Below, piece by piece: positions 1 through 6,423 of a stretch of DNA of 13,578 bases. The first letter of the stretch is position 1. Each line of letters starts with the position of its first letter. Source of the stretch: Aquificaceae bacterium (GTDB taxonomy: Bacteria; Aquificota; Aquificia; Aquificales; Aquificaceae); the NCBI GenBank assembly GCA_015490215.1, contig WFYH01000168.1:1-13578 (forward strand), read 5' to 3'. The position numbers and the translations under genes are program-made. The notes beneath the pieces were generated by a model. It saw only the letters and a program-made list of their open reading frames with translations, had not been told where the DNA came from and did not search any database.

Positions 1-178
1 ACCTGTATACTCCGGGCATTGAAGGGACTTCTTCCACCACACCTTCTCCAAACCTCACGAAAATTGGATATATCAGGTCGTCCAAGGTCAGCTTGGTTTC
101 CCTGACGAGTCTGCGCAGTGGTTCACTCCTTCTGAGCCTCCTTCCCCTCAGCCTTGGAAACTCACCGACCACCCTCAT
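1..178 (-). CDS. hemB: Porphobilinogen synthase (delta-aminolevulinate dehydratase), N-terminal part, cut by window edge
   Basis: HemB condenses two 5-aminolevulinate molecules to porphobilinogen, an early cytoplasmic step of heme and corrinoid synthesis. Only the first 59 residues are visible. They carry the family's N-terminal signature: [19 protein letters not shown] at about residues 7-25, then a block containing DDLIYPIFV, and [10 protein letters not shown] at the window edge. The catalytic lysines and metal site lie outside the window. The ATG at 178 is preceded by AGGAGG at good spacing. It starts 11 bp after the aroC stop on the same strand, so it is probably the last visible gene of the hydrolase-rpmB-aroC operon. 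Identity is confident because this N-terminus is distinctive. Confidence 0.9.
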   Translation of the reverse strand, partial: MRVVGEFPRLRGRRLRRSEPLRRLVRETKLTLDDLIYPIFVRFGEGVVEEVPSMPGVYR

Positions 179-189
179 GGCTAAACCTC

Positions 190-1362
190 CTAAAAATCAC
201 GAGCATGCTTCAGATACGCTTGGTACCTCTCCCTAACTTCCTCCATGAAGTCACCACCGAGCTTTTCAAGAAGGGCATCCGCAAGGACTATTGAGAGCAT
301 AGCCTCACCTACTACCGAGGCGGCGGGGACGGCTACCACATCGCTTCTCTCTTTGCCTGCCTTAATTTCCTCCTTTGTGTTTATGTCAACGCTCTTTAGG
401 GGGTTTTTCAGCGTCGGGATGGGCTTCATAGCAGCTCTGACCACTATGGGCATACCGTTTGTTATACCTCCTTCCGTTCCGCCGAGATTGTTGGAGAGTC
501 TAAAATACCCCCTGCCAGTCTCGTAGCCTATCTCGTCGTGGACTTGAGAACCGAACCTCCTTGAAGCCTCAAACCCCAAACCTATCTCAACCCCCTTGAT
601 AGCCTGTATGCTCATGATGGCTTGGGCTATGCGCCCGTCAATCCTCCTGTCCCACTGAATGTGGCTACCTAAGCCCGGGGGGACGCCCACCGCAAAAACT
701 ACGAAGGTTCCGCCCAAGCTCTCCCCCCTTTCCTTCGCCTCGTCTATAAGACTCCTAAACTCCTTGTCCTTTGAAGGATCTGGAAACCTAACCTCGGAAC
801 TTTCCGCAAGCTCGTGCCTCTTGAGAAGGTCCTCCTCTTCTATCTCGGGTGCGAGGTCCCCTATGCTGGAAACGTAGCTACCCACTTTGATGCCCAGATC
901 CTCAAGAAACTTCCTGCACACCGCCCCCACCGCTACCCGTGCGGCGGTCTCCCGAGCGGAAGCCCTTTCAAGGATGTTTCTGAGGTCCCTCTGGTTATAC
1001 TTTATCCCGCCCGCCAAGTCCGCATGTCCGGGGCGAGGTCTCGTAAAAGGAAGAAGATTTTCAGGAGGTTCCCCTTCGGGAGCCATCTTCTCTTTCCAGT
1101 TCTCCCAATCCCTGTTTTCTATCCAAAGGCTTATGGGTGAGCCGAGGGTCTTTCCGAAGCGAACGCCGGATATTATCTTTGCCCTGTCTTTTTCTATCTT
1201 CATCCTCCCCCCGCGACCGTAGCCCCTCTGCCTGCGGGCGAGCTGGCGGTTTATGTAATCTTCTGAGATCTCAAGGTTTGCAGGTATACCTTCCAGTATA
1301 GCTAAGAGTCCCTGACCGTGGGACTCACCGGCGGTCAGAAACCTTAAAACCCTTAGGGACAT
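190..1362 (-). CDS. aroC: Chorismate synthase
   Basis: AroC makes chorismate from 5-enolpyruvylshikimate-3-phosphate, the last step of the shikimate pathway, using reduced FMN. The 390-aa product is the usual family length. Visible signatures are LTAGESHG at residues 9-16 (conserved His15), [12 protein letters not shown] at 43-54, [14 protein letters not shown] ending near 122 (conserved His113), and [20 protein letters not shown] at 125-144. The ATG at 1362 directly abuts the rpmB stop codon with no gap, and no strong separate ribosome binding site is seen, so translation is probably coupled to rpmB. hemB follows 11 bp downstream. Joining a ribosomal protein, aromatic and heme genes in one transcript is the kind of mixed operon common in Aquificota. 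Confidence 0.97.
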   Translation of the reverse strand: MSLRVLRFLTAGESHGQGLLAILEGIPANLEISEDYINRQLARRQRGYGRGGRMKIEKDRAKIISGVRFGKTLGSPISLWIENRDWENWKEKMAPEGEPPENLLPFTRPRPGHADLAGGIKYNQRDLRNILERASARETAARVAVGAVCRKFLEDLGIKVGSYVSSIGDLAPEIEEEDLLKRHELAESSEVRFPDPSKDKEFRSLIDEAKERGESLGGTFVVFAVGVPPGLGSHIQWDRRIDGRIAQAIMSIQAIKGVEIGLGFEASRRFGSQVHDEIGYETGRGYFRLSNNLGGTEGGITNGMPIVVRAAMKPIPTLKNPLKSVDINTKEEIKAGKERSDVVAVPAASVVGEAMLSIVLADALLEKLGGDFMEEVRERYQAYLKHARDF

Positions 1363-1572
1363 TTACTGTTGGTTGGGCACCCTTGCAGCCTTTACCACCT
1401 TACCCGCCTTAAGGCATTTGGTGCAAACGTAGATTCTCTTTACGGTCCCGTCCGGGAGCCTTACACGCATTCTGTGAACGTTGGGCTTAAAGAGCCTCGG
1501 GTTCCTCTCGGCGGAGAAGGTTACCCTTCTTCCGTGCATTACCCTCTTTCCACATATAGCGCAGGACGCCAT
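1363..1572 (-). CDS. rpmB: 50S ribosomal protein L28, zinc-binding form
   Basis: L28 is a small basic protein of the large ribosomal subunit. The 69-aa product starts MASCAICGKR and contains the family core: VTFSAERNPRLFKPNVHRMR, then VRLPDGTVKRIYVCTKC. Two CxxC pairs (Cys4/Cys7 and Cys50/Cys53) mark it as the cysteine-containing, presumably Zn-binding version of L28; other bacteria have lost these cysteines. The ATG at 1572 has GGAGG upstream on the minus strand. It sits 35 bp after the hydrolase gene and abuts aroC with zero spacing, so the three appear co-transcribed. Confidence 0.97.
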   Translation of the reverse strand: MASCAICGKRVMHGRRVTFSAERNPRLFKPNVHRMRVRLPDGTVKRIYVCTKCLKAGKVVKAARVPNQQ

Positions 1573-1607
1573 CTCATACCTCCGAGGGCGGATATTTTAC
1601 CAAAAGG

Positions 1608-2303
1608 TTAGAAGAGGTGTCTTTTGAAGAACTCTACCGCCAACTTCCAAGCATCCTTTGCGCAGGACTCGTTATAAACGTCCGGTCTTTTATCGTTCAA
1701 GAAAGCGTGGTTTACGCCCGCATAGACCTTCGCCTGAGCCTCTACACCGTTTCTCCAGACGTCCTTGAAGATATCTATCACGGTGTCGTTGTTAACGAAC
1801 TCATCCTTTTCCGCCATGATAAAGAAGATGGGGACCTTTATCTTATGGGGATCTATGGGTGCAAGCTGGGGAAGTCCGTAGAAGGGAACGCTTGCATCTA
1901 TGAGATTGGAGAACTTGCTAGCGAAATACATGGAAAGGGTCCCACCGCAGCAAAAGCCCGTCACACCCACCTTTACGGGATCGGTTATGTCAAGGTTTCT
2001 CAGATACTCAACGCTCGCTTGGAACATGGCGTCAACTTCGTCCATTCTGCTTTGGAACATCTCCGTCATGAGCTTGCCCGCATCGTCGGGGTTGTCTGCA
2101 CTCTTTCCCTTGTAAAAGTCGGGAGCGAAGGCTACAAATCCTTCCTTAGCCAAGCTGTCCGCCAGCTCCTTTATGTTGGACAGGGGAGAGTCAAGCCCCC
2201 ACCACTCGTGTATGATTATCACCGCCGGACCCTTTTGGGAAGGCTCTGCAAGGTAACCGCTTACCTTTGTAGAGTTGACTTCAAATTCAACCATTCTTCC
2301 CAT
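1608..2303 (-). CDS. Dienelactone hydrolase family protein (alpha/beta hydrolase)
   Basis: A 231-aa cytoplasmic alpha/beta hydrolase of the dienelactone hydrolase family, with no signal peptide. The expected triad is visible: nucleophile Cys118 in GFCCGG (116-121), an Asp at 167 in AEKDEFV, and His199 in GVNHAF. The HEWWGL stretch at residues 32-37 matches the family's conserved HEWWG segment. Real dienelactone hydrolases open carboxymethylenebutenolide in chlorocatechol breakdown. Nothing nearby suggests that pathway, so the true substrate is unknown and a general esterase or thioesterase role is equally possible. The ATG at 2303 has AGGAGGG 8 nt upstream; a second ATG three codons in is less well placed. 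It is the first gene of the minus-strand operon leading to rpmB, aroC and hemB. Confidence 0.93.
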   Translation of the reverse strand: MGRMVEFEVNSTKVSGYLAEPSQKGPAVIIIHEWWGLDSPLSNIKELADSLAKEGFVAFAPDFYKGKSADNPDDAGKLMTEMFQSRMDEVDAMFQASVEYLRNLDITDPVKVGVTGFCCGGTLSMYFASKFSNLIDASVPFYGLPQLAPIDPHKIKVPIFFIMAEKDEFVNNDTVIDIFKDVWRNGVEAQAKVYAGVNHAFLNDKRPDVYNESCAKDAWKLAVEFFKRHLF

Positions 2304-2333
2304 GATCTTTCCCTCCTATGTCTTAACTTTAAA

Positions 2334-2363
2334 ATTATACAGCGCAGGAAATTTGGTTATGAA
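2334..2363 (-). promoter_or_regulatory. Probable promoter for the hydrolase-rpmB-aroC-hemB operon
   Basis: On the minus strand there is a perfect TATAAT at 2339-2334, with a weak -35 (TTCATA, 2363-2358) 18 bp upstream. The hydrolase start codon at 2303 would lie roughly 25 nt below transcription start. The mnmH start codon (2359) falls inside this promoter, so the two divergent units share about 55 bp. On the plus strand TAAAAT at 2330-2335 is a possible -10 for mnmH but has no convincing -35. Confidence 0.5.
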
Positions 2364-3390
2364 GGACATAGATCCTAAGGAGCTTTTTGAGCTTGAGGAC
2401 AAGGTCTTGGTGGATGTAAGGAGTCCCCACGAGTTTAGGGAGTTTCACATACCCGGCGCCATCAACGTTCCCCTCTTTGAGGATGAGGAAAAGAAGCTGA
2501 TAGGCTACATCTACAGAAGCAAGGGGGTAGAGAAAGCAAAGGAGGTAGGGGAGGAGATAGCCAAGAAAAAGCTGGATTTCTTTTACGAAACCTTTAAAGA
2601 GCTGAAAGAAAAACACAGAAACGTCGTGGTCTACTGCTGGAGGGGAGGGATGCGCAGTAGGGGAATATGTGAGGCTATGGCAAAGATGGGGTTGGATCTC
2701 CTTCGCCTGAGGGGGGGCTACAGGGCTTATAGGAAGTTCATCCTTAAAGATATGGAAAGGATCCTCTCACGGATAAACTTTATAGTCATAACGGGAAAAA
2801 CGGGGGTGGGAAAGACCAAGATCATAAAGGCGCTCAAAGTGATGGGTTTGCCCGCATTGGACCTTGAGGACCTTGCCAAAGACAGGGGGTCCGTTTTCGG
2901 GAGCGTCGGCATTAAAGAGAAGGTATCCCAGAAGATGTTTGACTCCCTCCTTTACGAGGAGCTGAGGAAAATAGGAGAGGGTTGGGTGTTCGTTGAAGAT
3001 GAGAGCAGCAGGATAGGGAACATCCACCTGCCCGAGAGCTTTTGGAGGAGAAAGTCAAAGGGAATTTTTATAGAAATCACGGCGGATATGGAAACCAGAA
3101 TTAAAAACATAGAGGAGGATTACACCGCTTCCGAAGGATGGGAAGAGGAAGCCTTGCAGGCTCTCTACAGGATAAGGAAATACCTCGGTCCCCAGAAGTT
3201 CTCCTATGCCCTGAAGCTGTTTGAAGAGAGAAACTTCAGGGAACTCATAGGTTTCCTCATAAGGGAATACTACGACAAACGCTACAAACAGTTCGGCGAG
3301 CCGGTAGCCGTATTTGACTGTACCGATACGGAAAGGTGTCTTGAGGAGATCAAAGGCTTTTACGAGAGTCTTGCCTTTGCCAAAGCATGA
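2359..3390 (+). CDS. mnmH: tRNA 2-selenouridine/geranyl-2-thiouridine synthase
   Basis: MnmH (SelU, YbbB) converts 2-thiouridine at the wobble position of tRNA Lys/Glu/Gln to 2-selenouridine through a geranylated intermediate, with selenophosphate as selenium donor. The 343-aa product has an N-terminal rhodanese domain (about 1-130) with the family-specific active site YCWRGGMRSRG (catalytic Cys93 followed by Trp94), then a P-loop ATPase-like domain with GKTGVGKT at 146-153. The RSPHEFREFHIPGAINVPLF block at 21-40 is also typical. I chose ATG 2359, preceded by AGGAAA, rather than an upstream ATG at 2275, because the extra 28 residues are unlike the family and run antisense to the hydrolase start. 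The stop overlaps the next gene as ATGA. No selD is visible, so selenium use by the host is unproven. Confidence 0.95.
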   Translation: MKDIDPKELFELEDKVLVDVRSPHEFREFHIPGAINVPLFEDEEKKLIGYIYRSKGVEKAKEVGEEIAKKKLDFFYETFKELKEKHRNVVVYCWRGGMRSRGICEAMAKMGLDLLRLRGGYRAYRKFILKDMERILSRINFIVITGKTGVGKTKIIKALKVMGLPALDLEDLAKDRGSVFGSVGIKEKVSQKMFDSLLYEELRKIGEGWVFVEDESSRIGNIHLPESFWRRKSKGIFIEITADMETRIKNIEEDYTASEGWEEEALQALYRIRKYLGPQKFSYALKLFEERNFRELIGFLIREYYDKRYKQFGEPVAVFDCTDTERCLEEIKGFYESLAFAKA

Positions 3391-3689
3391 GGCTCGGTTT
3401 TAGGATAGCCATCTACGAGGGAGGGAGAAGGCTTAAAAGATCGGACTTTAAGGATAAGAAGGACCCCCTCTCGGTGGGTATGAGATACGTTACCGAATAC
3501 AAATACCTTGAGGCTACCAAGTGGCTCATGATAGCCCCGGACTGTTGGGAGAAGTATATACTCCTCGGTCTTATAAACCTCGCCCTCGGACAGGAACAGC
3601 AGGGATGGGAGTTTCTTTTGGAGGCAAAGGACTATCCGAGGGTTACCTCCTACGGTATAGCTTTGGAAAAGCCGCAGGCTAAGTTATAA
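3387..3689 (+). CDS. Small protein of unknown function, coupled to mnmH
   Basis: A 100-aa soluble protein I do not recognise. The middle, around residues 38-75 (YLEATKWLMIAP, then a predicted helix LLGLINLALGQEQQGWEFLLEA), resembles a single tetratricopeptide-like helical pair, but this is weak. There is no signal peptide. Its ATG overlaps the mnmH stop (ATGA), so translation is coupled and the pair probably share a transcript. The last codons contain the -10 box of the downstream tRNA gene. It may be a lineage-restricted gene: it has good coding character and a host-like composition, with no sign of transfer. Confidence 0.8.
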   Translation: MRLGFRIAIYEGGRRLKRSDFKDKKDPLSVGMRYVTEYKYLEATKWLMIAPDCWEKYILLGLINLALGQEQQGWEFLLEAKDYPRVTSYGIALEKPQAKL

Positions 3690-3690
3690 T
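3662..3690 (+). promoter_or_regulatory. Promoter of the tRNA-Pro gene
   Basis: A perfect TATAAT at 3685-3690 lies 12 nt before the first base of the tRNA, with TTTGGA/TTGGAA (3662-3668) at about 16-17 bp upstream spacing as a weak -35. The -10 overlaps the stop codon of the 100-aa gene, so the tRNA promoter is embedded in that coding sequence. Confidence 0.6.
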
Positions 3691-3702
3691 TTCTACTGGT
3701 AA

Positions 3703-3775
3703 CGGGGTGTAGCGCAGGTGGCAGCGCGCTGGCATGGGGGGCCAGAGGTCGGGGGTTCAAGTCCCCCCACCCCGA
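3703..3775 (+). tRNA. tRNA-Pro (anticodon GGG)
   Basis: A complete 73-nt cloverleaf can be folded by eye. The acceptor stem is CGGGGTG/CACCCCG, the D stem GCGC/GCGC around AGGTGGCA, the anticodon stem CTGGC/GCCAG around the loop ATGGGGG, and the T arm GGGGG-TTCAAGT-CCCCC, with discriminator A. Counting from U33, the anticodon is GGG, which reads CCC and CCU proline codons. C1-G72 and G37 are typical of bacterial tRNA-Pro. The 3' CCA is not encoded. The gene remains intact although its 3' end is the apparent integration target of the element that begins just downstream. Confidence 0.96.
3751..3775. other. Putative attachment-site core (3' end of tRNA-Pro)
   Basis: Tyrosine recombinases of islands commonly use the T arm and 3' acceptor strand of a tRNA gene as attB, leaving an intact tRNA and a partial direct repeat at the far end. 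Here the integrase stop lies 21 bp from the tRNA end and the gene points at it. The core should fall within the T arm and acceptor strand. I saw no second copy within the window, so the distal site must lie beyond 13578. The exact core limits cannot be fixed from one end. Confidence 0.5.
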
Positions 3776-3796
3776 TGATTTGAACCGCTCGCTTTT

Positions 3797-4849
3797 TCAT
3801 TTTGCCGAAATTTTGCCGAAATTCACACCGTTTACAACTTCCCTTAGGTAGTCGTCGGTCAAGTGGGCGTATCTCCTTGTCATGGACAGATCCGAGTGGT
3901 GGAGGAGTTTTTGAACCGCATATATGTCTTTGGACTTCATGGCCACCCAAGAGGCGAAGGTATGGCGGAGGTCGTGAAAACGTAGGTTTTTGAGTCCTGC
4001 CTTTTTACAGGCGGTTTTAAAGACCTTTCTGTAGCCTTTGTGATCTACGCTGTAGGGTTCTCCCCTTGAGTTGGTGAACACGTAACCGTGGGGCTTTCTG
4101 TTTTTGTAAAGCTCAAGGAGAAGGTTGTAGGCGGTATCGTTTAAGGGGATCTTGTAAACCTTTTTGGTTTTGGTGTAGGTGGGTTCTATGTAAATCTGTC
4201 TGTTTTCAAAGTCTACGTTCTCCCACTTGAGGGAAAAGATCTCCCCCGCCCTGAGACCCGTATTGAGGGCGAAGATAACAACGGGTTTAAACCAGTCGGG
4301 GCAGGCGTCTATGAGCCTTTGGGCTTCCTCCTTGGTCAGGTATCTTACCTCCTCTCTGTAGGTGTTTTTGAACTTCTCTATCTTCGGAATTTCTCCCGAG
4401 AAAAGTCCAAGCTCCTTTGCACGGTTGTAGATGCTCTTTAAAATCGTCAGCTCCTTGTTTACCGTCTCCTTTGATACTCCGTCCTCAAGGCGCTTCTTCT
4501 TGTAGTGCTCTACGGTAAAGTAGGTAATAGAGTGCAGTTGATACTTCCCGAAATACTCTACAAGTATGTTTACCCTGTATTCGTGCGTCTTTACGGTAGA
4601 CTCCCTTGCCCCCGTTTTTGCCCTATACCACTCCATATACCTCTGCGCCGCCTCCCTGAAGGTAACACTCCTCTCCCTCTGAGGTATGTATTCCCCCCTT
4701 ATTATCTGTGACCGTATCTCATTAGCTATCTCCTTCGCTACCGTCTTATTCACCGCCCCTATCCGTTCGTAATACCTCCTCCCCTTATACATGAACTCAA
4801 AATACCAAACCTTTCCCCTCTTCCTCAGATACCCTTCTCCCTTACCCAT
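3797..4849 (-). CDS. Tyrosine recombinase / phage-type integrase
   Basis: A site-specific tyrosine recombinase of 350 aa, presumably integrating and excising the element at tRNA-Pro. The N-terminus (about 3-30, GEGYLRKRGKVWYFEF onward) looks like an arm-type DNA-binding domain. Residues about 61-150 form the core-binding SAM-like domain. The catalytic domain shows Arg200 (NTGLRAGE), Lys229/230, His292-x-x-Arg295 (HDLRHTF), His318 (LLHHSD) and nucleophile Tyr327 (TRRYAHL), so it should be active. An open frame continues upstream to 4969, but the extra 40 residues are unlike integrases. I therefore chose ATG 4849, although its ribosome binding site is weak. The 3' end carries an 11-bp tandem duplication. 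The gene converges on the tRNA. Confidence 0.95.
   Translation of the reverse strand: MGKGEGYLRKRGKVWYFEFMYKGRRYYERIGAVNKTVAKEIANEIRSQIIRGEYIPQRERSVTFREAAQRYMEWYRAKTGARESTVKTHEYRVNILVEYFGKYQLHSITYFTVEHYKKKRLEDGVSKETVNKELTILKSIYNRAKELGLFSGEIPKIEKFKNTYREEVRYLTKEEAQRLIDACPDWFKPVVIFALNTGLRAGEIFSLKWENVDFENRQIYIEPTYTKTKKVYKIPLNDTAYNLLLELYKNRKPHGYVFTNSRGEPYSVDHKGYRKVFKTACKKAGLKNLRFHDLRHTFASWVAMKSKDIYAVQKLLHHSDLSMTRRYAHLTDDYLREVVNGVNFGKISAK
3800..3821. repeat. 11-bp perfect tandem duplication at integrase 3' end
   Basis: TTTTGCCGAAA occurs twice back to back, 25 bp from the tRNA. It encodes the last residues of the integrase on the minus strand (ending FGKISAK). Because 11 is not a multiple of three, the second copy shifts the frame and changes the C-terminal tail. 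It could also be an arm-type recombinase binding repeat next to the attachment site. Confidence 0.7.
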
Positions 4850-4946
4850 GTTCTTAATTCTAACCCCGCTCCCCAGTAAACGTATGTTAATCGTAACACC
4901 ACCTGACCCTACGGACACGCTAAGCTTCCAAACCGGGAGGTGGAAG
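4850..4946. promoter_or_regulatory. Divergent intergenic region between integrase and a small gene
   Basis: These 97 bp must hold the integrase promoter and that of the rightward 92-aa gene, but no convincing -35/-10 pair is seen on either strand. An inverted repeat TGTTA-atcg-TAACA at 4885-4898 is the only clear structure and could be a regulator or recombinase site. GGGAGGTGG at 4935-4943 is the ribosome binding site of the rightward gene. Confidence 0.3.
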
Positions 4947-5225
4947 ATGAACGTAAAGGAGAAAATCAAAAGGTATCAAAGGTGGAACATCATCCCCGAA
5001 CCCGAAGATGTAGCCCTCTGGTTAGAGGCGGAAAACCTCTCCCAAATCATCCCCTACCTTGATACCAAAAACCACCCCATACTCAAATCCCTCCAGTCTA
5101 TACCCCACGAAAACCCCGCCGATAAACTCTCCATAGCCCGTGACATCCTCCACGAATACCTACACTCTAACCCAGAACTGCTCATCAACCTCCTCCTCAT
5201 TAAACTTATCCCCGACCTATCTTGA
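4947..5225 (+). CDS. Small unknown protein with C-rich coding strand
   Basis: A 92-aa soluble, mostly helical protein beginning MNVKEKIKRYQRWN and ending in a Leu/Ile-rich segment (LLINLLLIKLIPDLS). I do not recognise it. The ATG at 4947 has GGGAGGTGG immediately upstream; an open frame reaches further left to 4791 but lies antisense to the integrase and has no proper start. Unlike every neighbour, its coding strand is rich in C rather than purines (many CCC, CTC, ATC, TAC codons). This suggests a different origin or, less likely, a spurious frame. The balanced protein composition and good ribosome binding site favour a real gene. Its place next to the integrase would suit an excision factor or regulator, but no helix-turn-helix is evident. 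Confidence 0.65.
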   Translation: MNVKEKIKRYQRWNIIPEPEDVALWLEAENLSQIIPYLDTKNHPILKSLQSIPHENPADKLSIARDILHEYLHSNPELLINLLLIKLIPDLS

Positions 5226-5250
5226 CAAAATCTTACGTTTATGGTATAAT
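5222..5250 (+). promoter_or_regulatory. Sigma-70-type promoter of the ssb operon
   Basis: A consensus TTGACA (5222-5227) and TATAAT (5245-5250) are separated by the optimal 17 bp. The -35 overlaps the stop codon of the preceding gene. AGGAGGTGA (5267-5275) follows and sets the ssb start. The -10 context, TATGGTATAATA, resembles one half of the palindromic operators found near 10440 and 10520. Confidence 0.88.
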
Positions 5251-5280
5251 ACTTATAAAATTTCATAGGAGGTGATAGGG

Positions 5281-5664
5281 ATGTTGAACAGGGTGATATT
5301 GATAGGGAGGCTTACGTCTGATCCCGTCATAAGGTATATGCCTTCTGGGGCACCCGTTACCGAGTTTGGGGTAGCATACAACAGGAGGTATAGGGTAGGG
5401 GAAGAGTGGAGGGAAGAGAGCCACTTTTTTGACGTTAAAGCTTATGGGAACCTTGCCAAAGTCATAGGGGAGAGATACAAGAAGGGGGACATGGTATTTG
5501 TGGAAGGGAGGCTTTCTCAGGACAGGTGGGAGACCCAAGAGGGGCAAAGGAGGAGCAGGGTAAGGATAGTGGCGGACACGGTGAGGCTGATAAAGACCAA
5601 GGGAGAGAAGGTAACGGTAGAGGACACAAACGGGAAGGAGGAAGAGGGAGAAGTTGAACTTTAG
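5281..5664 (+). CDS. ssb: Single-stranded DNA-binding protein (element copy)
   Basis: SSB coats single-stranded DNA during replication, repair and recombination. The 127-aa product is one OB-fold of about 105 residues: it opens MLNRVILIGRLTSDP, has the HFFDVKAYGNLAK and YKKGDMVFVEGRL blocks, and ends in a short acidic tail. The tail ends EEEGEVEL and lacks the DDDIPF-type tip by which chromosomal SSBs recruit partners, suggesting an element-specific protein. ATG 5281 is 6 nt from a strong AGGAGGTG; an in-frame GTG at 5272 lies within that site and is rejected. It heads a plus-strand run reaching 8586 and implies the element handles its own single-stranded DNA. Confidence 0.95.
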   Translation: MLNRVILIGRLTSDPVIRYMPSGAPVTEFGVAYNRRYRVGEEWREESHFFDVKAYGNLAKVIGERYKKGDMVFVEGRLSQDRWETQEGQRRSRVRIVADTVRLIKTKGEKVTVEDTNGKEEEGEVEL

Positions 5665-5667
5665 CTT

Positions 5668-5808
5668 GTGATAACGGGAAGGGATAGGGGGCAGGGGATT
5701 TCCTTTGTGGAGTTCAAGGAGGTTGCACGGGAGCTGAAGGAGTATTTAGAGAAGGAAGGGGTGAAAGAGGTAAAGATAGGGAGCTACTACGAACCTGTGG
5801 GAGTGTGA
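5668..5808 (+). CDS. Small ORF (46 aa) of unknown function
   Basis: A GTG-started 46-residue frame beginning 3 nt after the ssb stop. It encodes a plausible helix (FVEFKEVARELKEYLEKEG) followed by a strand-like VKEVKIGSYYEPVGV. The purine-rich codon pattern matches the neighbours, and coupling to ssb translation would explain the weak ribosome binding site. It is too short to name. Confidence 0.5.
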   Translation: MITGRDRGQGISFVEFKEVARELKEYLEKEGVKEVKIGSYYEPVGV

Positions 5809-5874
5809 GAGATGGACAGGTTCTCCTTCAGACAGCTTGCAAGGACGGAGAGAGGTTTGCGATAGGTGTAACAA

Positions 5875-6195
5875 ATGAAGTGGTATAGTTGTGAGCTTTT
5901 AGGAGAGGATTGGGCGGTTTTCGTGAAAGCTCCGAGTGTCAGAGAGGCTAAGAAGAGGTTTTTCAGAAGAGCCTTAAAGGAAGGGTGGGTAGAGAGAGAG
6001 GATTTTATCTACGTGAGGTGCAAAAAAGAAAGGTTCTTTGATCCCGAGTGGTTGGAAAAATACACAGACAGCGACGGTATTTCCAGACCCCCTGCTTGTA
6101 AGAGGTGCGGGCTTTACTTTAGACCCAACACGGTGAAGTGCCCTCTTTGTGAGGAGGAAGGAGACGGTTTGGTTTCTAAGGAGGTAGGGAGATGA
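5875..6195 (+). CDS. Small zinc-ribbon protein of unknown function
   Basis: A 106-aa soluble protein. The N-terminal half (about 1-50, strand-rich then a helix SVREAKKRFFRRALKEG) could be a small alpha/beta domain. The C-terminal part has a clear zinc ribbon, CKRC at 75-78 and CPLC at 89-92. I cannot assign a function; nucleic-acid or protein binding is the usual role of such ribbons. The ATG at 5875 has only a weak AGGTG-like site upstream. Its stop overlaps the next start as ATGA, so it is coupled to the GemA-like gene. It belongs to the ssb operon. Confidence 0.78.
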   Translation: MKWYSCELLGEDWAVFVKAPSVREAKKRFFRRALKEGWVEREDFIYVRCKKERFFDPEWLEKYTDSDGISRPPACKRCGLYFRPNTVKCPLCEEEGDGLVSKEVGR

Positions 6196-6410
6196 AAAAG
6201 GCAACGCAGAAACAAATAACGAAGATATACCTTGTCTCTGCGGAGCTGGGATTTTCTAAAAGAGAACTCTTCATGCTTACGGGGGGAAAGAAGCCCGAGG
6301 AGCTTGACGTAAAGAAGGCAAGTGAGGTGATAGAGCACTTGGAGAGGTTGAAGAGAAAGGAGAAGATGAGATGTGTCCAGAAGAAGGGTGAAAACTCAAA
6401 AAAATTTTGA
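6192..6410 (+). CDS. Small GemA/gp16-like phage protein
   Basis: A 72-aa basic protein. The pattern TQKQITKIYLVSAELGFS, then KRELFMLTGGKKPEELDV and KKASEVIEHLERLKRK, resembles the short repeat-like core of the Mu gp16/GemA family (DUF1018) and of small recombination-associated phage proteins: a helix with KI(Y/H), a short element containing G, then a 'LTKKEASEVIDxL' helix. That match is from memory and only moderate. GemA-type proteins affect host gene expression and replication in Mu, but the role here is unknown. It overlaps the zinc-ribbon gene by ATGA and is followed 13 bp later by the next gene. Confidence 0.7.
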   Translation: MKKATQKQITKIYLVSAELGFSKRELFMLTGGKKPEELDVKKASEVIEHLERLKRKEKMRCVQKKGENSKKF

Positions 6411-6423
6411 AAGGAGGTGAGAC

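Noticed and set aside
2275..2358. N-terminal extension of MnmH
   Set aside because: The family N-terminus begins at the ATG at 2359; the extra residues are read through the divergent promoter and the hydrolase start.
1617..2378. Plus-strand 253-aa frame
   Set aside because: It is fully antisense to the dienelactone hydrolase gene, which has a complete catalytic triad, a good ribosome binding site and family length.
3693..3950. Minus-strand 85-aa frame across the tRNA and integrase end
   Set aside because: Its C-terminus (VGGLEPPTSGPPCQRAATCA) is the familiar false protein produced by translating the antisense of a tRNA gene, and the rest runs through the integrase in another frame.
4850..4969. 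N-terminal 40-residue extension of the integrase
   Set aside because: The extension is unlike recombinases, overlaps the ribosome binding site and start of the opposite-strand gene, and the family N-terminus begins naturally at the ATG at 4849.
5812..5865. 17-codon ORF (MDRFSFRQ...) before the zinc-ribbon gene
   Set aside because: Too short to support; it could be a leader peptide, but no regulatory structure accompanies it.
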